Shown here piece by piece: positions 12,840 to 24,879 of a stretch of DNA of 64,000 nucleotides. Every line of letters starts with the position of its first letter. Within the stretch, counting starts at the first letter, position 1. The translations under genes and the position numbers were made by a program. Under the pieces are notes generated by a model. It was not told the origin of the DNA. It saw only the letters and a program-made list of their open reading frames with translations, and made no database searches. Source of the stretch: Enoplosus armatus (lineage: Eukaryota; Chordata; Actinopteri; Centrarchiformes; Enoplosidae); NCBI RefSeq assembly GCF_043641665.1, contig NC_092195.1, positions 21,406,274 through 21,470,273 on the forward strand, given 5' to 3'.

Positions 12840-14035
12840 GCTCTTTGACAGTGAGCCCTGGCATTGATGTGGCTGCCTCAGGAGCTGCTATTGTCAGACC
12901 AAAAAGCATAAAATCTGCCCACTTAATTACCAATGGAGAGAAAAAGAGAAAGAGGGCGGAGGAAAATGGAAGCAGAGCAGGAAGTACAGAGCGAGAGGCC
13001 TGGAAACATCTTTGAAAATCATGAAATCCTGGAAATCTGTTCGCTGCCAGTCGATGGAGACTGAAATGTCCGTTTTGATGACAGGATGATAACATTACTC
13101 CCCAAAGTCATTACTGAGATCTTGGAACAAATAAGTCCAAGCAGCACATGCAGTTCAGACAGACTGTAAACACACTTCTGTAAACTGTGCTGGATGATAT
13201 GAAATAATTTTGACCCATCAATCTTCTTTTTAGTGATGTTACTACATTCTCCAATTTCAGCAATTAACTTACACTGTTATTGTTACTGATAGGTCACAGT
13301 CGGGCAGTCGGGCCGGTCAGAGGGATATTTGGGCAAAAACGAAGCGTGGAAGTGTCATGTTTGCTTAAATGAAGCTTTTAAAAAAGAGGCTTCAGCACTA
13401 AAATGTCTAAAAGGTCAGTCGCCCAGGCGATTATTATGAGATGGCATCTGGGAGGGAGAAGGGACAGAGAAAATTGGAAAGGTGGAGCGACACACAGTAG
13501 AAGTGAAGTGAGCTCTGTCTCTGTCTGTCTTTGTGTCTCTTTCCTGACAAATCTAAATGTTATCAGTTCCCTGGCAGTTCGTCCCCTCAGAGCTGTTCAA
13601 GTCAACTCTGTCCCCTGAAACTCTGCAGCCAAAGAAAGGCCGCCGCCCGACTGAAAGGTCATGCGTTCAGTTTGTGCAGCAGACTGCAACATCTGAAGTG
13701 ACCTTGAGTCAAACTCTGGACATCATTTCACGTCACTCTGGAAAGTCTCAAATATAAAAGTACTCCATCTCTGCACCAGAGGCGTGACTGTGCCGCATTT
13801 ATAAAAGGCTTTTCATCGCATGTGAACATACCTCCAGATGGTGTCACCCATCAATAAGTTCTGAACTTGTGGGAAACACTGATGGTCACACAGATCTCTC
13901 GAAGAAATAATGACCCAGGGAGCCTGAATGTCTCGGCCAAACGGTGGCTGATGTGGGATGATGTGTCACAATCAGACAGGAACACTGGACTCATTCTGGA
14001 GGCAGAGATGGCCCAAGTGTGCACCTCTAACAGCT
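12840..14035. other. No recognisable feature
   Basis: Contains a purine-rich patch at 12935-12990. Nothing coding or transposon-like is recognised. Confidence 0.5.
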
Positions 14036-14039
14036 GGTC

Positions 14040-14290
14040 CACCACTGTAGTCCAGACTGAAGTATCTCAACAGCTATTGGATGGATGGGCATGACGTGGT
14101 TCAGACATTCGTGTTTCCCAGAAGCTGAATCCTTTGACTCTGGTGACCCTTTGACCCTCATCAGGCCCAATACTTTGGTTTATGACCAAATGCTGCCAAA
14201 CTAATGACATTCCCATCAGCCTCAGCTGTTCTTTGTGTTTAGCACTAATTAGAAAATATTGGCATGTTAATCTGAGCTGAACACAATGTG
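14040..14290 (+). repeat. Percomorph interspersed repeat (CTATTGGATGG type)
   Basis: Contains in order agtatctcaacagctattgg, cagacattcgtgtttcccag, tttggtttatgaccaaat, aactaatgacattcccatca, gcctcagctgttctttgtgt and agcactaattagaaaat. This is the phrase order of a repeat very common in percomorph fish. The usual end with multiple TTAGCATGCTAAC phrases is missing or decayed. A second, interrupted copy is at 60015-60440 on the other strand. Confidence 0.8.
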
Positions 14291-14294
14291 TGCA

Positions 14295-15400
14295 TGTGTT
14301 TTGATGCTGCCAGCGTGTGATGCCTTTGTTTCTTGATCAAACCAGTCCATTATCCTTGAGTCCAGACTGACTCTTGCTTCTGATGTTGGGAGAAGGAAGA
14401 TTATTTAAACATTAGATTGATCTTTTCTGATGATGATATGATTCTGTTGGCCGCGTTATGTGTTTGTTAGCTAGGAATGATGCTTTGCTTACTTTCTTGT
14501 TTGGCTGTGACTCTTGGATTTCTACAACTACATGCCTGATTGTTATGAAAGTAGCTGTTGATGCCCCAAAAGATGACTCCTAATGATTTTATTGACATCC
14601 AGTTTCTTGAGTGCCACTGTCAGGCCGAAATCTCTACTTGTACACAGAAAATGTAAAAATCGAACTTTCTGAACATAAGAAGAAACCCTTTTAGATTTGA
14701 CCTCTTGCACCACTTTATGGACAGACTTTGGTTCATTCGTCTCATATTTGGATGAGGACTGTGAAATTTGCAGCTTGCAGTCTCTGATGAACTCTGATGT
14801 CTTAGAACTCGAAACATTTGAATCATTGAAGCATTTCGCTAACAGCACTACAGAGGATAGAAGACCTTCAGGCAACACAACCATATTAGCAAAATATACT
14901 TTTCTCCAGTAAAACAAAAGACAACTTGCTTGATTGCTTTTACTAGCAGAGGGTTCAGTAACTTGGGAGCAATTGTGTGGAGTTGACAGTTAAATGGATT
15001 CTACAATTAGTGAATAACATAATAACCCGGGAGTCTTTTCTTTTAGCTGGCAGGTTCATTCTTCAGGGACTCCTGCTGTGTAACTGTGAGCTCACCAGAG
15101 GAACATGTAATATTAACAATAATGATGATATTCAATTGAAGGTAGATCAAAGGTGCAAAAATACAGATTAAAAGTTAATCTCAATAGACATGTGTCACAT
15201 TAAAGCTTTAGAAAGGGAGTGTTCAGGTGCAGTATTTTATTAAATTGACTTGAAATATTAATCGTAGTAATGTTCATTAAGGCACGTTCACGTCCGAGTG
15301 GTTAAATAACGTTCTAAAGAGCTAAAAGGTCAGTCACCCTCTTGATTATTGGTAAAATGAATAAAAGGAAAGTTGTTCTCATGAAGCTGGCATACATCTG
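14295..15400. other. No recognisable feature
   Basis: The ORFs at 14543-14917 show no domain, and both strands carry overlapping ORFs of similar length, as expected by chance. Confidence 0.5.
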
Positions 15401-15401
15401 G

Positions 15402-16408
15402 AGCTGTGTCCTAATTCCATACTAGATACTAGAACACATTATGTACTACTGTTCATACTAATGTCATAGTATGCAGTGCAGTGAGTACACAAAGAAATAT
15501 GTATTTTCTGTTTTGTGCTAGTAGGACGTGATACATGATGCTTATTGATGTGACCTTGTCAAAAAAAAACAATAAAACTTTAATACTTGATTTCTTTGGT
15601 TTGCTGTGGTCTTCCTGGAACTGTTTGTTTTGAGTATTTCCACCTGTGGTAGTGGCCCAGATACTGGACTGGACCCTGCCAAGTATAAGAGGATCTGTAG
15701 AAGTGACAGTCTGGTTGACCTTGTTTCAAATGGATATTGCGGTGGGAATGAAAGAGTTTTTGTAAGTCCTCTTTTTGGCCACTGGTGCTCTGAAGCGACG
15801 AGTGGTGAAGGGGGTGCGAAGGGTCCTCAGTGATGGAGTCTGCCTTTCTTTTCACTGCGTTACTGTAAAGGTCTGAGCATGGGGTCTGAGTGGTGCTGGT
15901 GATTTTGGTTGCATGCTAGCTGAGTTTTTTCTTGCCCTGTGAGGAAGTTGTACCAGGATGGAGTGTTGAATGTGAGGACTGATTCGACATTAAAACCTTT
16001 CAGCCTCCTCAGGAGAAACATGCTCTGTTGGGGTTCTTTTAAGACCCCGTCCACATGTTGTGTGAAGGATCTCGACCTGGTCCACCACCTGCCCCTCCAG
16101 CCTGGTCTTATTTTTGGTCTTTGGTCTTTTTGATGTTCAGTTCCACTATAAGAACTTGTTTAGTTTGACATATCAATGGAGACTTATGCATCTGATATAA
16201 ACAGTTTTTAGTTAACTTCACTGAAATACTCAAATTCTGGCTGCCGGCTCTATTGAGGTCATTGTCCGTTGTCCATTCATGTATTTGCGTAGTGCAGCAC
16301 AGCTGTGGATGGTGAGGACCCCCGCTGCCGGGTCTTATTGGTGGTCGGACACAATGACGATAGACTGCTTAGCATTAGTATGCAGTAGTATAGACGTGAG
16401 ACACAGCT
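15402..16408. mobile_element. Terminal-inverted-repeat DNA element (~1.0 kb), nonautonomous
   Basis: The left end reads agctgtgtcctaattccata; the right end, read in reverse complement, is agctgtgtctcacgtctata. Both continue into runs of 'ctactgcatacta'-like sequence (15415-15475 and 16365-16395). Fish genomes carry many elements with such 'cata-ctac-atact' termini. No transposase is visible. No clear target-site duplication remains in the flanks, so the element is old. A LINE fragment lies inside it. Confidence 0.55.
15580..16130 (-). mobile_element. LINE reverse transcriptase C-terminal relic, nested
   Basis: Read on the minus strand in broken frames. One frame (16054-15860) has QQSMFLLRRLKGFNVES, matching the conserved 'QRLYFLRRLRSFGV' block of fish LINE ORF2. 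Another (15855-15580) has an ITEDPSHPLHHS segment matching the later 'NTSHPLH' block. The middle is missing or scrambled. It lies inside the inverted-repeat element 15402-16408, so either that element captured it or the LINE inserted later. Not functional. Confidence 0.6.
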
Positions 16409-16414
16409 TTGATT

Positions 16415-17535
16415 TTAATTAGAGGAACACTGACATGAGCTGTTCAGTGGTATAGAAGTCATGCGTTTTAAGTGATGAGGAGGATTTGGATAAGGTGCTC
16501 CTGTATTTGTTGTTTGATGTGGGGACAGGAGAGAGATTTGTTGAGGATTAATGTAAAGCATTTTCTAAAAAGACTCCAGTACAACACCGTTATTCCTTTT
16601 TGAGAAACTTCCTGTCTCGGCAGTCTGGTTCAACAGAAAGCAATGAACACAGTGAAGCATGACGTGCTAGCAATAAGCAATATGGTGAAACATTCGGGAG
16701 AGAGGGATGCAGGGGAAACCTTGGCACCCTGAGAGCATTATTACGTATGTCTACAAATCTAAGCCAAGCTTTCATCTGATGAAAGGCATGAATACACACA
16801 GAATACACACCCTGCACCGCGCTGTGTAAGCTTGTCCGTTTTTTTGCCTGACACTTCCTTCAGCAGCTGAAAGGCCTTTTTGATGTTCAGTTTGCCGCCC
16901 TTAGAATTTTCTTTGACAAGCAGACGTATAAGCTTGATAAATATTTGATTCGGGGGCCCTTGTGTTTTAAAGCACAGAAGCCCAAACAAAGAGCACCTTG
17001 CTTGGCCTTGAAACATATAAAGTAAAGTAATTCAAACAGCCAAAACAAAAAGTGTTTGCAGCCAGAAAGAAAATTAACTTTTCTTATGAAAATATAAACA
17101 ATTTCATAATTGAGATGATTCCCAATAGAACCGCAACACTTAATCCATCCATCAAACTATGGAGAGTCAGTTTTAGTCAACATTTATTCTGGTCCCAGTC
17201 TACAGTGTCCGGACTGAGAAATCAACAGCATGCAAGTGGCAGTAGTGTGGATCACACAAGTTAAATGCAAATCACCACCAGTGTAGACGGCTGTGCTGAT
17301 TACAAAGGAGACCGAACATTTAAATTCCAGCTAAAACGGGTTGAAGAACGACAACATAAATTCATGAATTCATCAGCATTCAGTCATGATGGGAAAAGAT
17401 GAAAACTGCAGGGGGGGGGTAATAAAGCAGAGAAACAAATCAAAGAAGGAATCAATGAGAGATATGGAGTCCCTCCCTCCAAATGTTCTCTGAGGTTTGG
17501 CAGACTCTCCGGCTGCAGGCTGCTGGGTATCAACC
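16415..17535. other. No recognisable feature
   Basis: Contains a 9-base G run at 17411-17419. Some of the right part may be decayed 3' UTR of the neighbouring minus-strand LINE, but no tail is recognised. Confidence 0.45.
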
Positions 17536-17539
17536 CTCA

Positions 17540-18400
17540 CTGCTGTTTAACTACTGACCAAACTGCATCAGTAGCAACGAGAAATGAGAAACTCTGAAAT
17601 ACTGACAGATGAATGAAGATGGTTTTCCAGATATCTGGTGTATAGAAACTGAACTCTGCTTCTCCAGGTTTAGTTTTGACAAGCAGACCTGTCCCCGGCG
17701 ATCTGAGAGCTCTGAATAGTTCATAACCTGGCAGCAGACGTGTACAGAAATATATTTTGGCCTTAAACCATTCAGCTTCATGAACCCACAGTGGTATTTT
17801 AAAATCAGTTCTTTGACACACAGGAAGTCAGTGCAAAGATCTGAGAACTGGGGTGATGCGATCCACTGTCCAGGTAGCTCTGGATCGGGCAGCTGTCTCA
17901 CTGTGTTTTTACAGAGACATGTAAAGACAACATTACAGTAGTCTCTAAATGTCTTTAATATCTGCTATATCTTTAAAGTGATAGCAATTTATCATTTTGT
18001 AATGGACTTAATGTTGAAAATGTAGGTCTGAGTTAATGAATACAGCAGTTTCAGTCTTGGTTTGAGGTCTTTAACTTGAGCTCTTGAAGCTGTGCACTGA
18101 TTTATAATCTGTAATAAGTAATTTCTTGTTTGTTTGGGCACCTAAAGCAGCTCTTTCAGTTTTAGCTTTGTATAACTGGAAGAATTGTGATATTGTTACG
18201 TAAACCAGTGTGTCGTCTGCACCGGTTGATGGTTCATTTTGTTGTTTTCCATCATCAGAGTTTGTGGGAACATGTTGAGGCCCAAGAATGGAGCTTTGGG
18301 GAACTCCACACAACATTCTTGTTTGTTCAGATAATAACATGAGACAGGAGACCTCTGGGCACAGGTATGTGAAGACCCCTCCATTCCTACATAGGAGCAA
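17540..18400 (-). mobile_element. LINE (L2/CR1-like) reverse transcriptase relic
   Basis: On the minus strand the order of conserved blocks is preserved. First comes CGVPQSSILGP (near 18310-18280, canonical GVPQGSILGP). Then ADDTLVYV (near 18210, the YADD catalytic box with its Tyr lost). Then a thumb-like segment. Then VKELILKYHCGFMKLNGLRP with PKYIS (canonical VKxRIxFKxxLLxYKALNG). Last is the C-terminal segment ALRSPGTGLL followed by EAEFSFYTPDIW (near 17740-17620). Frameshifts and stops break it, and the N-terminal half and 5' region are absent, typical of 5'-truncated LINE insertions. It is not expressed as a protein. Confidence 0.85.
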
Positions 18401-19350
18401 GACACCCAGACTCTCAAAACGAGTCTTTTTGTGTCTCTTTGTAGTTGAGTCTCTATGTGGTGGTTTTGAGTCTCATGTGAATGGGGGAAGGCAGAAGTGA
18501 TGAGAGTGGAGGGCTAAGGAGGAAGAAGTGAAGGAAGTGGCCATTTGTTTTGTCCGGAGGTGGAAAGTGGAGCTGACAGTAATAACAAAGGGGCCGTGAA
18601 TCAGAGCCATAATTAAATGTGAGCCTTGGACCAAGGTGAGTCTTGGAATGAAGTGTTTCTTGGAGCGCCGGCATGCGATGTCCAGCCAGAGTCTGGCCAA
18701 CGATAAACAACAGAGTGGAGGAGAGACGGGAGGGCAGCCAATGTGGGGTCATTTTTGGGGGGTGTTGGGGGGGAGGATATTTCTATTTTAGCCTTTATTG
18801 AAACAGGTCCAAGGGATAGATCAGCTGAGCACAGCAGTGACTCACACACAGTGCATTCAGGCGCTGTAGGGATTATGGGATACGGACTGTACGAACAGGA
18901 AGCAACACTCGAACGTCACCGCAAAGCTGAGAACAGCATCTGTGGCTCGTCGCTAAACAAACGTTAGACTGGTTAAAGTGGAGTTAGACGAGATACTGTG
19001 TTCAACATGTGTTCAATCTGAATGTCAAAACAAAAGACAAGAGAGGACACAAGCAGGCATGAAATAGCTCTTGGTGGCACAAATTGAGGCAGTAAAGTTG
19101 AAAATTGTTAAGACTTGAGCTTTGTTTGTATGACTGAGTGAGACTAGAAGAATATGGAAAGAAACAAAATGTTTTGAGACTTTTTTTGTGGTCATTTTGC
19201 TCGTTAGATCTGTGTGTTTGCTTCAAAAATACGGCGGACGCATTTGTGTGAATTTTATGCAATGTTTGTGGTTTGCTAACAGTTTTTGTTGATTGAAAGT
19301 TGATTACTTTATGCAGCTCATTGCTCATTTAATGGCCATGAGGAACTAGA

Positions 19351-19375
19351 GTGTGTGTGTGTGTGTGTGTGTGTG
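19351..19375. repeat. (GT)12 microsatellite
   Basis: Perfect run. Confidence 0.95.
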
Positions 19376-20068
19376 ACTACTATCTCCTCCAATTTCCTCC
19401 CACAGTCCAAACATGCACATCAAATTATGCGTAAGTGTGAACGTGAGTGTGAACACGCTGTCTGAGTGTGTCTCAGCCGTGTCATAAACTGGTGGCCTGG
19501 TGTAACCTGCCTCTCCCAGTGCATGCTGAGTACTGCAGGCTGTAGACTGTTGTTTTCTACAGACATTGTTCCACAGCATCCAGACTGCATTGAGACATAA
19601 AATAGTGTCAAATGTGGCGCATTTATTGGCACCAAACTTAATGAAATAGTATAAAAATGGAAGAACCTCTAAAGCCTGTCCATCAGCTTCATTCTGGCAG
19701 CAGCATCTTGTTTTAATGCTACAGTTGTAGATACCGATTTCTCTTGACACAACTTCAGTGAAAAGCAACCATTGTGTTCATAAAATAACAAAAATAAAAC
19801 GGATAATAAAAAACAATAACTCAGCGCAAGACAAACCCACCATTACTGAGTAAAACTAAGGGTGGGTTCAAAGACATAAAGCAGGTCTTTACAGTGTTTG
19901 AAGCAGCAGTTTGACAGACAGTAATGATGGTTTTGGTCGAAGCTCTTTGCCAAAAGTGTTCTTCAGGCGAGTTTGTCCTCCATCTGAACTCCATCATTAT
20001 CGGAAAATCAGCTCGTAGCCTGCAGACAGAACTGTGAGAAGAAACCTGGAGTCTTCAGGAAAACTGTG

Positions 20069-20088
20069 ACACACACACACACACACAC
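20069..20088. repeat. (AC)10 microsatellite
   Basis: Perfect run, one of the few AC-oriented runs on this strand. Confidence 0.95.
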
Positions 20089-20809
20089 CTGCAGGAGCAT
20101 GTCTACAAATGTACAAACACAACAAAACGTGACTTGTGAAAGCACTCACCTGAACGTAACACATTTAAACACATTCATCCACAGAAAGTTGTTTGTCATC
20201 AGCAAAATATATCATCAGCTACTGTTAGCTGTGATTTACTGCATTGTGTTGCAGCTTTGAGTCTTTGAAACTTCTTACTTTCAAAAATCTTTAACTCCTC
20301 TCCTATTTAAGGCACATATCTTCAAAATGTCAACATTTCAAGAGAAGTTTTGAGACATTGTCTTTTTGAAATATTACAATAGGTTTTTAAAGGATTTTAG
20401 CTTGTTTTCTCAGCCAATAAAAGAGCTTCAATCGTTCACGGTGTCCAAACATTTAATCCAAAACCCCCAAAACTTTGTTCTAGCACACTTTTCCTCGTTT
20501 TGCGTATAGGTTACGGGGAGTTGGGGAGCTTTTATGTTTCACGATATCCGAACCTAAACCGCTTGGTTCAGTTCATTCAGGCTGCTGTGCAAGCTGTCAA
20601 TCAAACTCAAAACCAAAGTTTCAACTGGACTCAGTGGCATGTGGATTTTCACAATAGTCACCATATCAAGTCGACAAGGACTCTCATCGTAACTGACAAA
20701 AGGTTGTCTGAATTTTGAGCAAAGTGTTAAGCTGCTCACATTCACCTGAGTCTGTGGAGAAGAAAACAGTTTGAATACTCAGTGGACATTTGTTTTGGAC
20801 TATGAAATG

Positions 20810-20819
20810 TTGTGTGTGT

Positions 20820-20854
<35 letters not shown>
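20810..20854. repeat. (GT)n microsatellite, 45 bp
   Basis: One interruption (tgtatg). Confidence 0.95.
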
Positions 20855-20855
<1 letters not shown>

Positions 20856-20967
20856 CTGCCAAAGGCCAGATTTAAAGTCTTGAGTTTTCAGTTCTGATGA
20901 TACTAAATGGCAGACGTACAAACAAAAAGAAAAAGCTTCAGGCCAGTTTCACTGTCGAGCAGGAAAC

Positions 20968-20979
20968 GTGTGTGTGTGT

Positions 20980-21018
<39 letters not shown>

Positions 21019-21028
21019 AGTGTGTGTG
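20968..21028. repeat. Compound (GT)n microsatellite with two TTTTAG interruptions
   Basis: Three GT blocks are separated by the same interruption, gtgttttagtgtg, at 20979 and 21015. Repeat of the interruption points to unequal exchange or slippage of a larger unit. Confidence 0.95.
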
Positions 21029-21244
21029 CAGGTGCAGCTACATCACAATAAACAAAATCAGTGTTTTTATTAAGTGTGAAGCGAAGAGAAACAAAATGAG
21101 CAGACTAAATGTAATCCAGCTCTCAGTTACACCTCCTCTCTATCTCATCAATAAATTCAGTTTCAATTCACCAACCTTTATTGGCACCAAACGCACAAAC
21201 ATCACATCAGCGTCAGAGTTTTTTTCTTTCTGTCTCTCATCAAC

Positions 21245-21475
21245 ATGACTGAGATGACATTTTCTGCCCTCCGCCACCTCCCAGTCCTCCTGCGACGCTC
21301 CCTCCTCCTCCACCCTCCGCCGCTCCTCTTCACACTGCTGCCGTGGCAACAGAGGATGAGGAGTGAGGAGGGAAGGGGAGGGGAGGGAAAGAAAGAGACA
21401 GTGACAGAGCGAGGGAGAGAGAGAGAGACAGAAATAGAGAGAGAGGAGAAGATTGGTGAAGATGAGATTGGAGTC
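21245..21475. repeat. Polypyrimidine tract switching to polypurine tract
   Basis: From 21265 to 21335 the strand is nearly all C/T (cctcctcctccaccctcc). From 21355 to 21470 it is nearly all A/G (ggaaggggaggggaggg then gagagagagagagaca). The two arms are partly complementary. The junction carries ctgccgtggcaacag, resembling an RFX X-box half. Confidence 0.8.
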
Positions 21476-21518
21476 TGGAACCAGAGGCGAAACACAGGGA
21501 GGACTGCAGTTTGACTGC

Positions 21519-21543
21519 TGTGTGTGTGTGTGTGTGTGTGTGT
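21519..21543. repeat. (GT)12 microsatellite
   Basis: Perfect run just right of the purine tract. Confidence 0.95.
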
Positions 21544-22860
21544 TAGGTTGCATAATCCCACTTCAGCCACTGGTCGAAGCTAAAAATGAATCCAGTTTTA
21601 TGACAACAGTCACACAACCAGCAGTCTCACTCTTCGTCTGTGTGTGTGTGAGACTGTATGGAAGTGAATTCAAGCTGAAATCAGTCCTGTAGTCCAGATT
21701 CCTTTCAGCTGGTGTCTTTGTTGGCTTTGAATCTGAGTCTGTACATCGTTCAGACCAGCAGCTCTCTCACGTGGCAGCAGGTGTCAGCCGCCTCTCTGAC
21801 GATGACTCAGGCTAACACAGCAAACAGGTGAGTGCAGGCGTTTTGTGGATGAGACACGACTTTTTCTACTCATACTGTAGATGTTCTGCTCAGATACAGG
21901 ATATAGAATGTGCTCAGGATGTAAACTGTGCATTTACAGTTCAGCAATGGGTTCATGTGGCCAGTAAGGATGTTTCTCTTTGTCCAGCTTGGTTTCTGGG
22001 AAAGTGTCGTTCAGGTCAGGACAGTCGAGAGAGACAGGAAATGAGGTGAATGACATGCAGCAAAGGTTCCTGGCTCATCAAACCACCAGGATGCTCCAGA
22101 CACAGTCCCTGAACCCCCTGAACACTGCGGCTCCTTCACTTTCTGTTTCCCCCACTGAGAGTTCAGACACATTCTGTGGTGTCTTCTGGGAAATGTAGTC
22201 ACAAAGGCTAATTATACTGAAGGTCATGTTAGAAGAAAGTGGGAGGATTAAACCAAAAAGAATCACAACACAAAAGTCACCGCCTGAGCAGAAACAATTA
22301 GCTGATTTATCAGTTAGTCATTAAAAGGATTTCTTGCTTCAAAGACTTTCTGTTGTGCTAACTTGTGATTGGCACATTATTTATTCATAAAAATACTAAT
22401 AATTTGTCAGGAAAAACAATGTTTTATCTCCCTAAGGTTTCCTGATGTATGTCAGACTTCCCCTTTGTAACATATATCAGACTCTCGTGTCTTTCCCCTC
22501 TCTCTGCCCTGATGTGTCTTTGGTGAACGTGTTGACGTCTGCGATCAAAGAACTGAATTCTACTTTTCGCACCAGCGACTCCGGTTAAAAAGTGTCACCT
22601 TAGGAATTCAGATGGAAACGAAAACATGGAAACTGACTGAAAGAGTCGAAGCCTTCACAGTTTTCCTGCTGCTGTGTGGAAGTGAAAGAGAAAACATGAA
22701 AACAGAGGAGGAGGCAGGTAGTTAAGATCATTAAATGAGGTCAGGTCACTTCCTCATGTTTCACTAATAACACTCAGTAACAAGTGTGTGTGTGCTCAGT
22801 CTGTGTGTGTCCATGCGTTACATATTTGTGTGTTTAAACTACATTTGTGTTTTCTGTTTC

Positions 22861-22861
<1 letters not shown>

Positions 22862-22897
<36 letters not shown>
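22862..22897. repeat. (GT)18 microsatellite
   Basis: Perfect run. Confidence 0.95.
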
Positions 22898-22899
<2 letters not shown>

Positions 22900-23016
22900 G
22901 ACTCTGACAGTGTGTGAGAGTCTTTTAAGTACAGTGACCTTTTCAAGGTAAGTGATACACTTTGTAATCCTCACAGACAGAAACAGTTCAAAAGGATTCA
23001 CACCACAGAGTTATCA

Positions 23017-23040
23017 TGTGTGTGTGTGTGTGTGTGTGTG
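23017..23040. repeat. (GT)12 microsatellite
   Basis: Perfect run, 120 bases right of the previous one. Confidence 0.95.
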
Positions 23041-23989
23041 ACCTCTAGTTGCCCCTCACACCACACTGCACATCTTCCCTTGCAGCTACATGTAAAGCAG
23101 GTTTTCTTCCTTTGTATCTTTGAGGTTTTCAGACAGACAGACCTGACCCAAGTCAAGGCCACACTTTGTAGTTCTTTGTAGGTCAGAGGTCTGTCCAGAA
23201 CTCTTATTTGATCCCACTGAGACCTGAGCACGTACTGTATCATCTGAATCAAAAGGCATGATGTGTGTGGGAATGGAGACTCCAAAGATGCTCTGGGGGA
23301 ACGCTGCTGTTTAACGGCCTTGTAAATGGTTCCAGGACTGACCCAAGGAACACGCACTTTAAGAAAAGTGGGTTTGGAAGATTCCTACATTTCCAAATAA
23401 GAGAGATGAGATGAAGTGCTTTATAAAGGCACCAATGTTTCCCTCATCTCGGACGAGATATGCTCTTCTTGAAGCATCGTGGGGTTTTAAGGTGTTACAG
23501 TCCTGAGAGAGGAAGTTAATACTGAAGTACATGTAGTAAAGTGAACACACCCCTATTTAGTGACGATTACAAGTTGCAGTTGCAGTCTATATGTCCTGTA
23601 CATGTGTTTCGGGTGAAAGAAAAGGTGGAAACAAGTGCTGTTGTTCGACATGTGATGTCACCATGATGGCAACAAGAAAGCTGGATAAGTGGGAGCTGGA
23701 CAGTTCAGGGTGTCTCAGGTTCTGTTGTTACAAGTGCTGGTGAGAAAATCAAATCCAGAGAGAGTAACAGACCCGTGAGGTTCATCAGACACCACGACAA
23801 CACGAGACCGGAGTTTACAACTCTGGAAGGTATCACAGTGACAACTATTCAATTTTCTGTCTGGATGGTTACAAGGTGAGCTGGCCTTCAGGTTACAAAG
23901 TAATTACCATGTATATCATGTCGGATGACATGAAACTGTGTTGCAGCATAATGTGAGAAAAGGCACATTTCCATTTTTACTGATGATGT

Positions 23990-24028
23990 TGGCATTTCCC
24001 AAAATGTTGGATTGTTCCTTTAAAGCTG
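23990..24028 (+). repeat. Fragment of percomorph repeat (TTCCTTTAAAG end)
   Basis: gcatttcccaaaatgttgga followed by ttgttcctttaaagc is close to the terminal phrase of the repeat described at 58108-58262 (usually atttcccaaaatgt-aactattcctttaa). Only the end is kept. Confidence 0.55.
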
Positions 24029-24302
24029 CAGCTCAGGCGCAGTTAAGATCGGTGAAGAGCTCTCCTCCAGCTGAAGAAACAACAACTGGCTCTCCGTCTC
24101 TGATTGGATTTGATTTGCAGATTCAGCCTCTCGTCTGGGCTCTGCAGTCGACTCTCCTGTCTGCTGCTGCTGCTGCAGAGTCTCTGCGTGCTTTTGCATT
24201 TCCACCTCGCTGGCAGCCTTCAACAGGAGAGTGTGTGAATATAGATATCGTTGACGATGGCCTACTTTGTGTCCAGAATAAAGCTCCACGAGATGTGAAG
24301 AC

Positions 24303-24480
24303 AAGACAAGACAAATGAAGGTTGGAAAAGGACGAAGAGGAGAAAGGAAGAGAAAAGGTGAACTAGGAGGAGAAATAAGAATAAAAAGAGAGGAAATAAT
24401 CAAATAGAAGCAGAAAGGTGAGGATGAAGGATTAGAAGCAGGAAGAAGACAGGAAGAGACAGAAACTCCAGACCAGGAGA
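24303..24480. repeat. Purine-rich tract
   Basis: About 180 bases dominated by A and G (aggagaaaggaagagaaaag and similar). Possibly triplex-forming; no coding signal. Confidence 0.8.
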
Positions 24481-24740
24481 GGCCAGGAGCAACGTCAACA
24501 CAGAACCCAGATCAGCTTTTATCTGTGATTCAGCAATTTATCTCCACCACCACTTCTGTCATCCCTCCATCCCCCACCAGCTCCACTGATCACTACAACC
24601 ATGCAGGAGAAAGGAGAGGCAGGAGTCGCCTCATGTCACCTTCTCCTCAACTGAAGCAGTTTCTCAAATCATCTCCGTCTTTTCACTCTGATGTTCTTAA
24701 GATTGAAAACAATCCCCTCTGCTTCGGGCTTTATTCCTCT

Positions 24741-24872
24741 CTTAAAGGAACAGTCCATCATTTTCAGAATCTCATGATGGATGTTGGATAGTTTCGTCTC
24801 TGTGGCTCCAGAACAGAGATAGATCCAGGATGTGTTTAGCCTAGCTTAGCACAAAGAGTCCAAGCAGAAATA
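24741..24872 (-). repeat. Percomorph repeat (TTAGCCTAGCTTAGCA type)
   Basis: Starts cttaaaggaacagtccatca and ends ttagcctagcttagcacaaa. This is the reverse-complement order of the repeat at 58108-58262. The middle is diverged. Confidence 0.65.
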
Positions 24873-24879
24873 TATCTCA

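Larger units (their letters stand above)
18405..20800. other. Gene-free stretch with microsatellites
   Basis: Holds (GT)12 at 19351-19375 and (AC)10 at 20069-20088. A G-rich patch (ttttttggggggtgttgggg) lies near 18751-18775. No exon or transposon recognised. Confidence 0.5.
21550..23980. other. Gene-free stretch with microsatellites
   Basis: (GT) runs lie at 22862-22897 and 23017-23040. Minus-strand ORFs at 22998-23357 and 23359-23550 are adjacent, but no family is recognised and no splice frame links them. They could be a decayed repeat. Confidence 0.45.

Noticed and set aside
21140..21570. Overlapping minus- and plus-strand ORFs rich in Ser, Leu, Glu and Arg
   Set aside because: Product of the pyrimidine/purine switch and the GT run.
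22998..23040. cagctacatgtaaag region as an alternative splice acceptor
   Set aside because: No exon-like sequence follows it.
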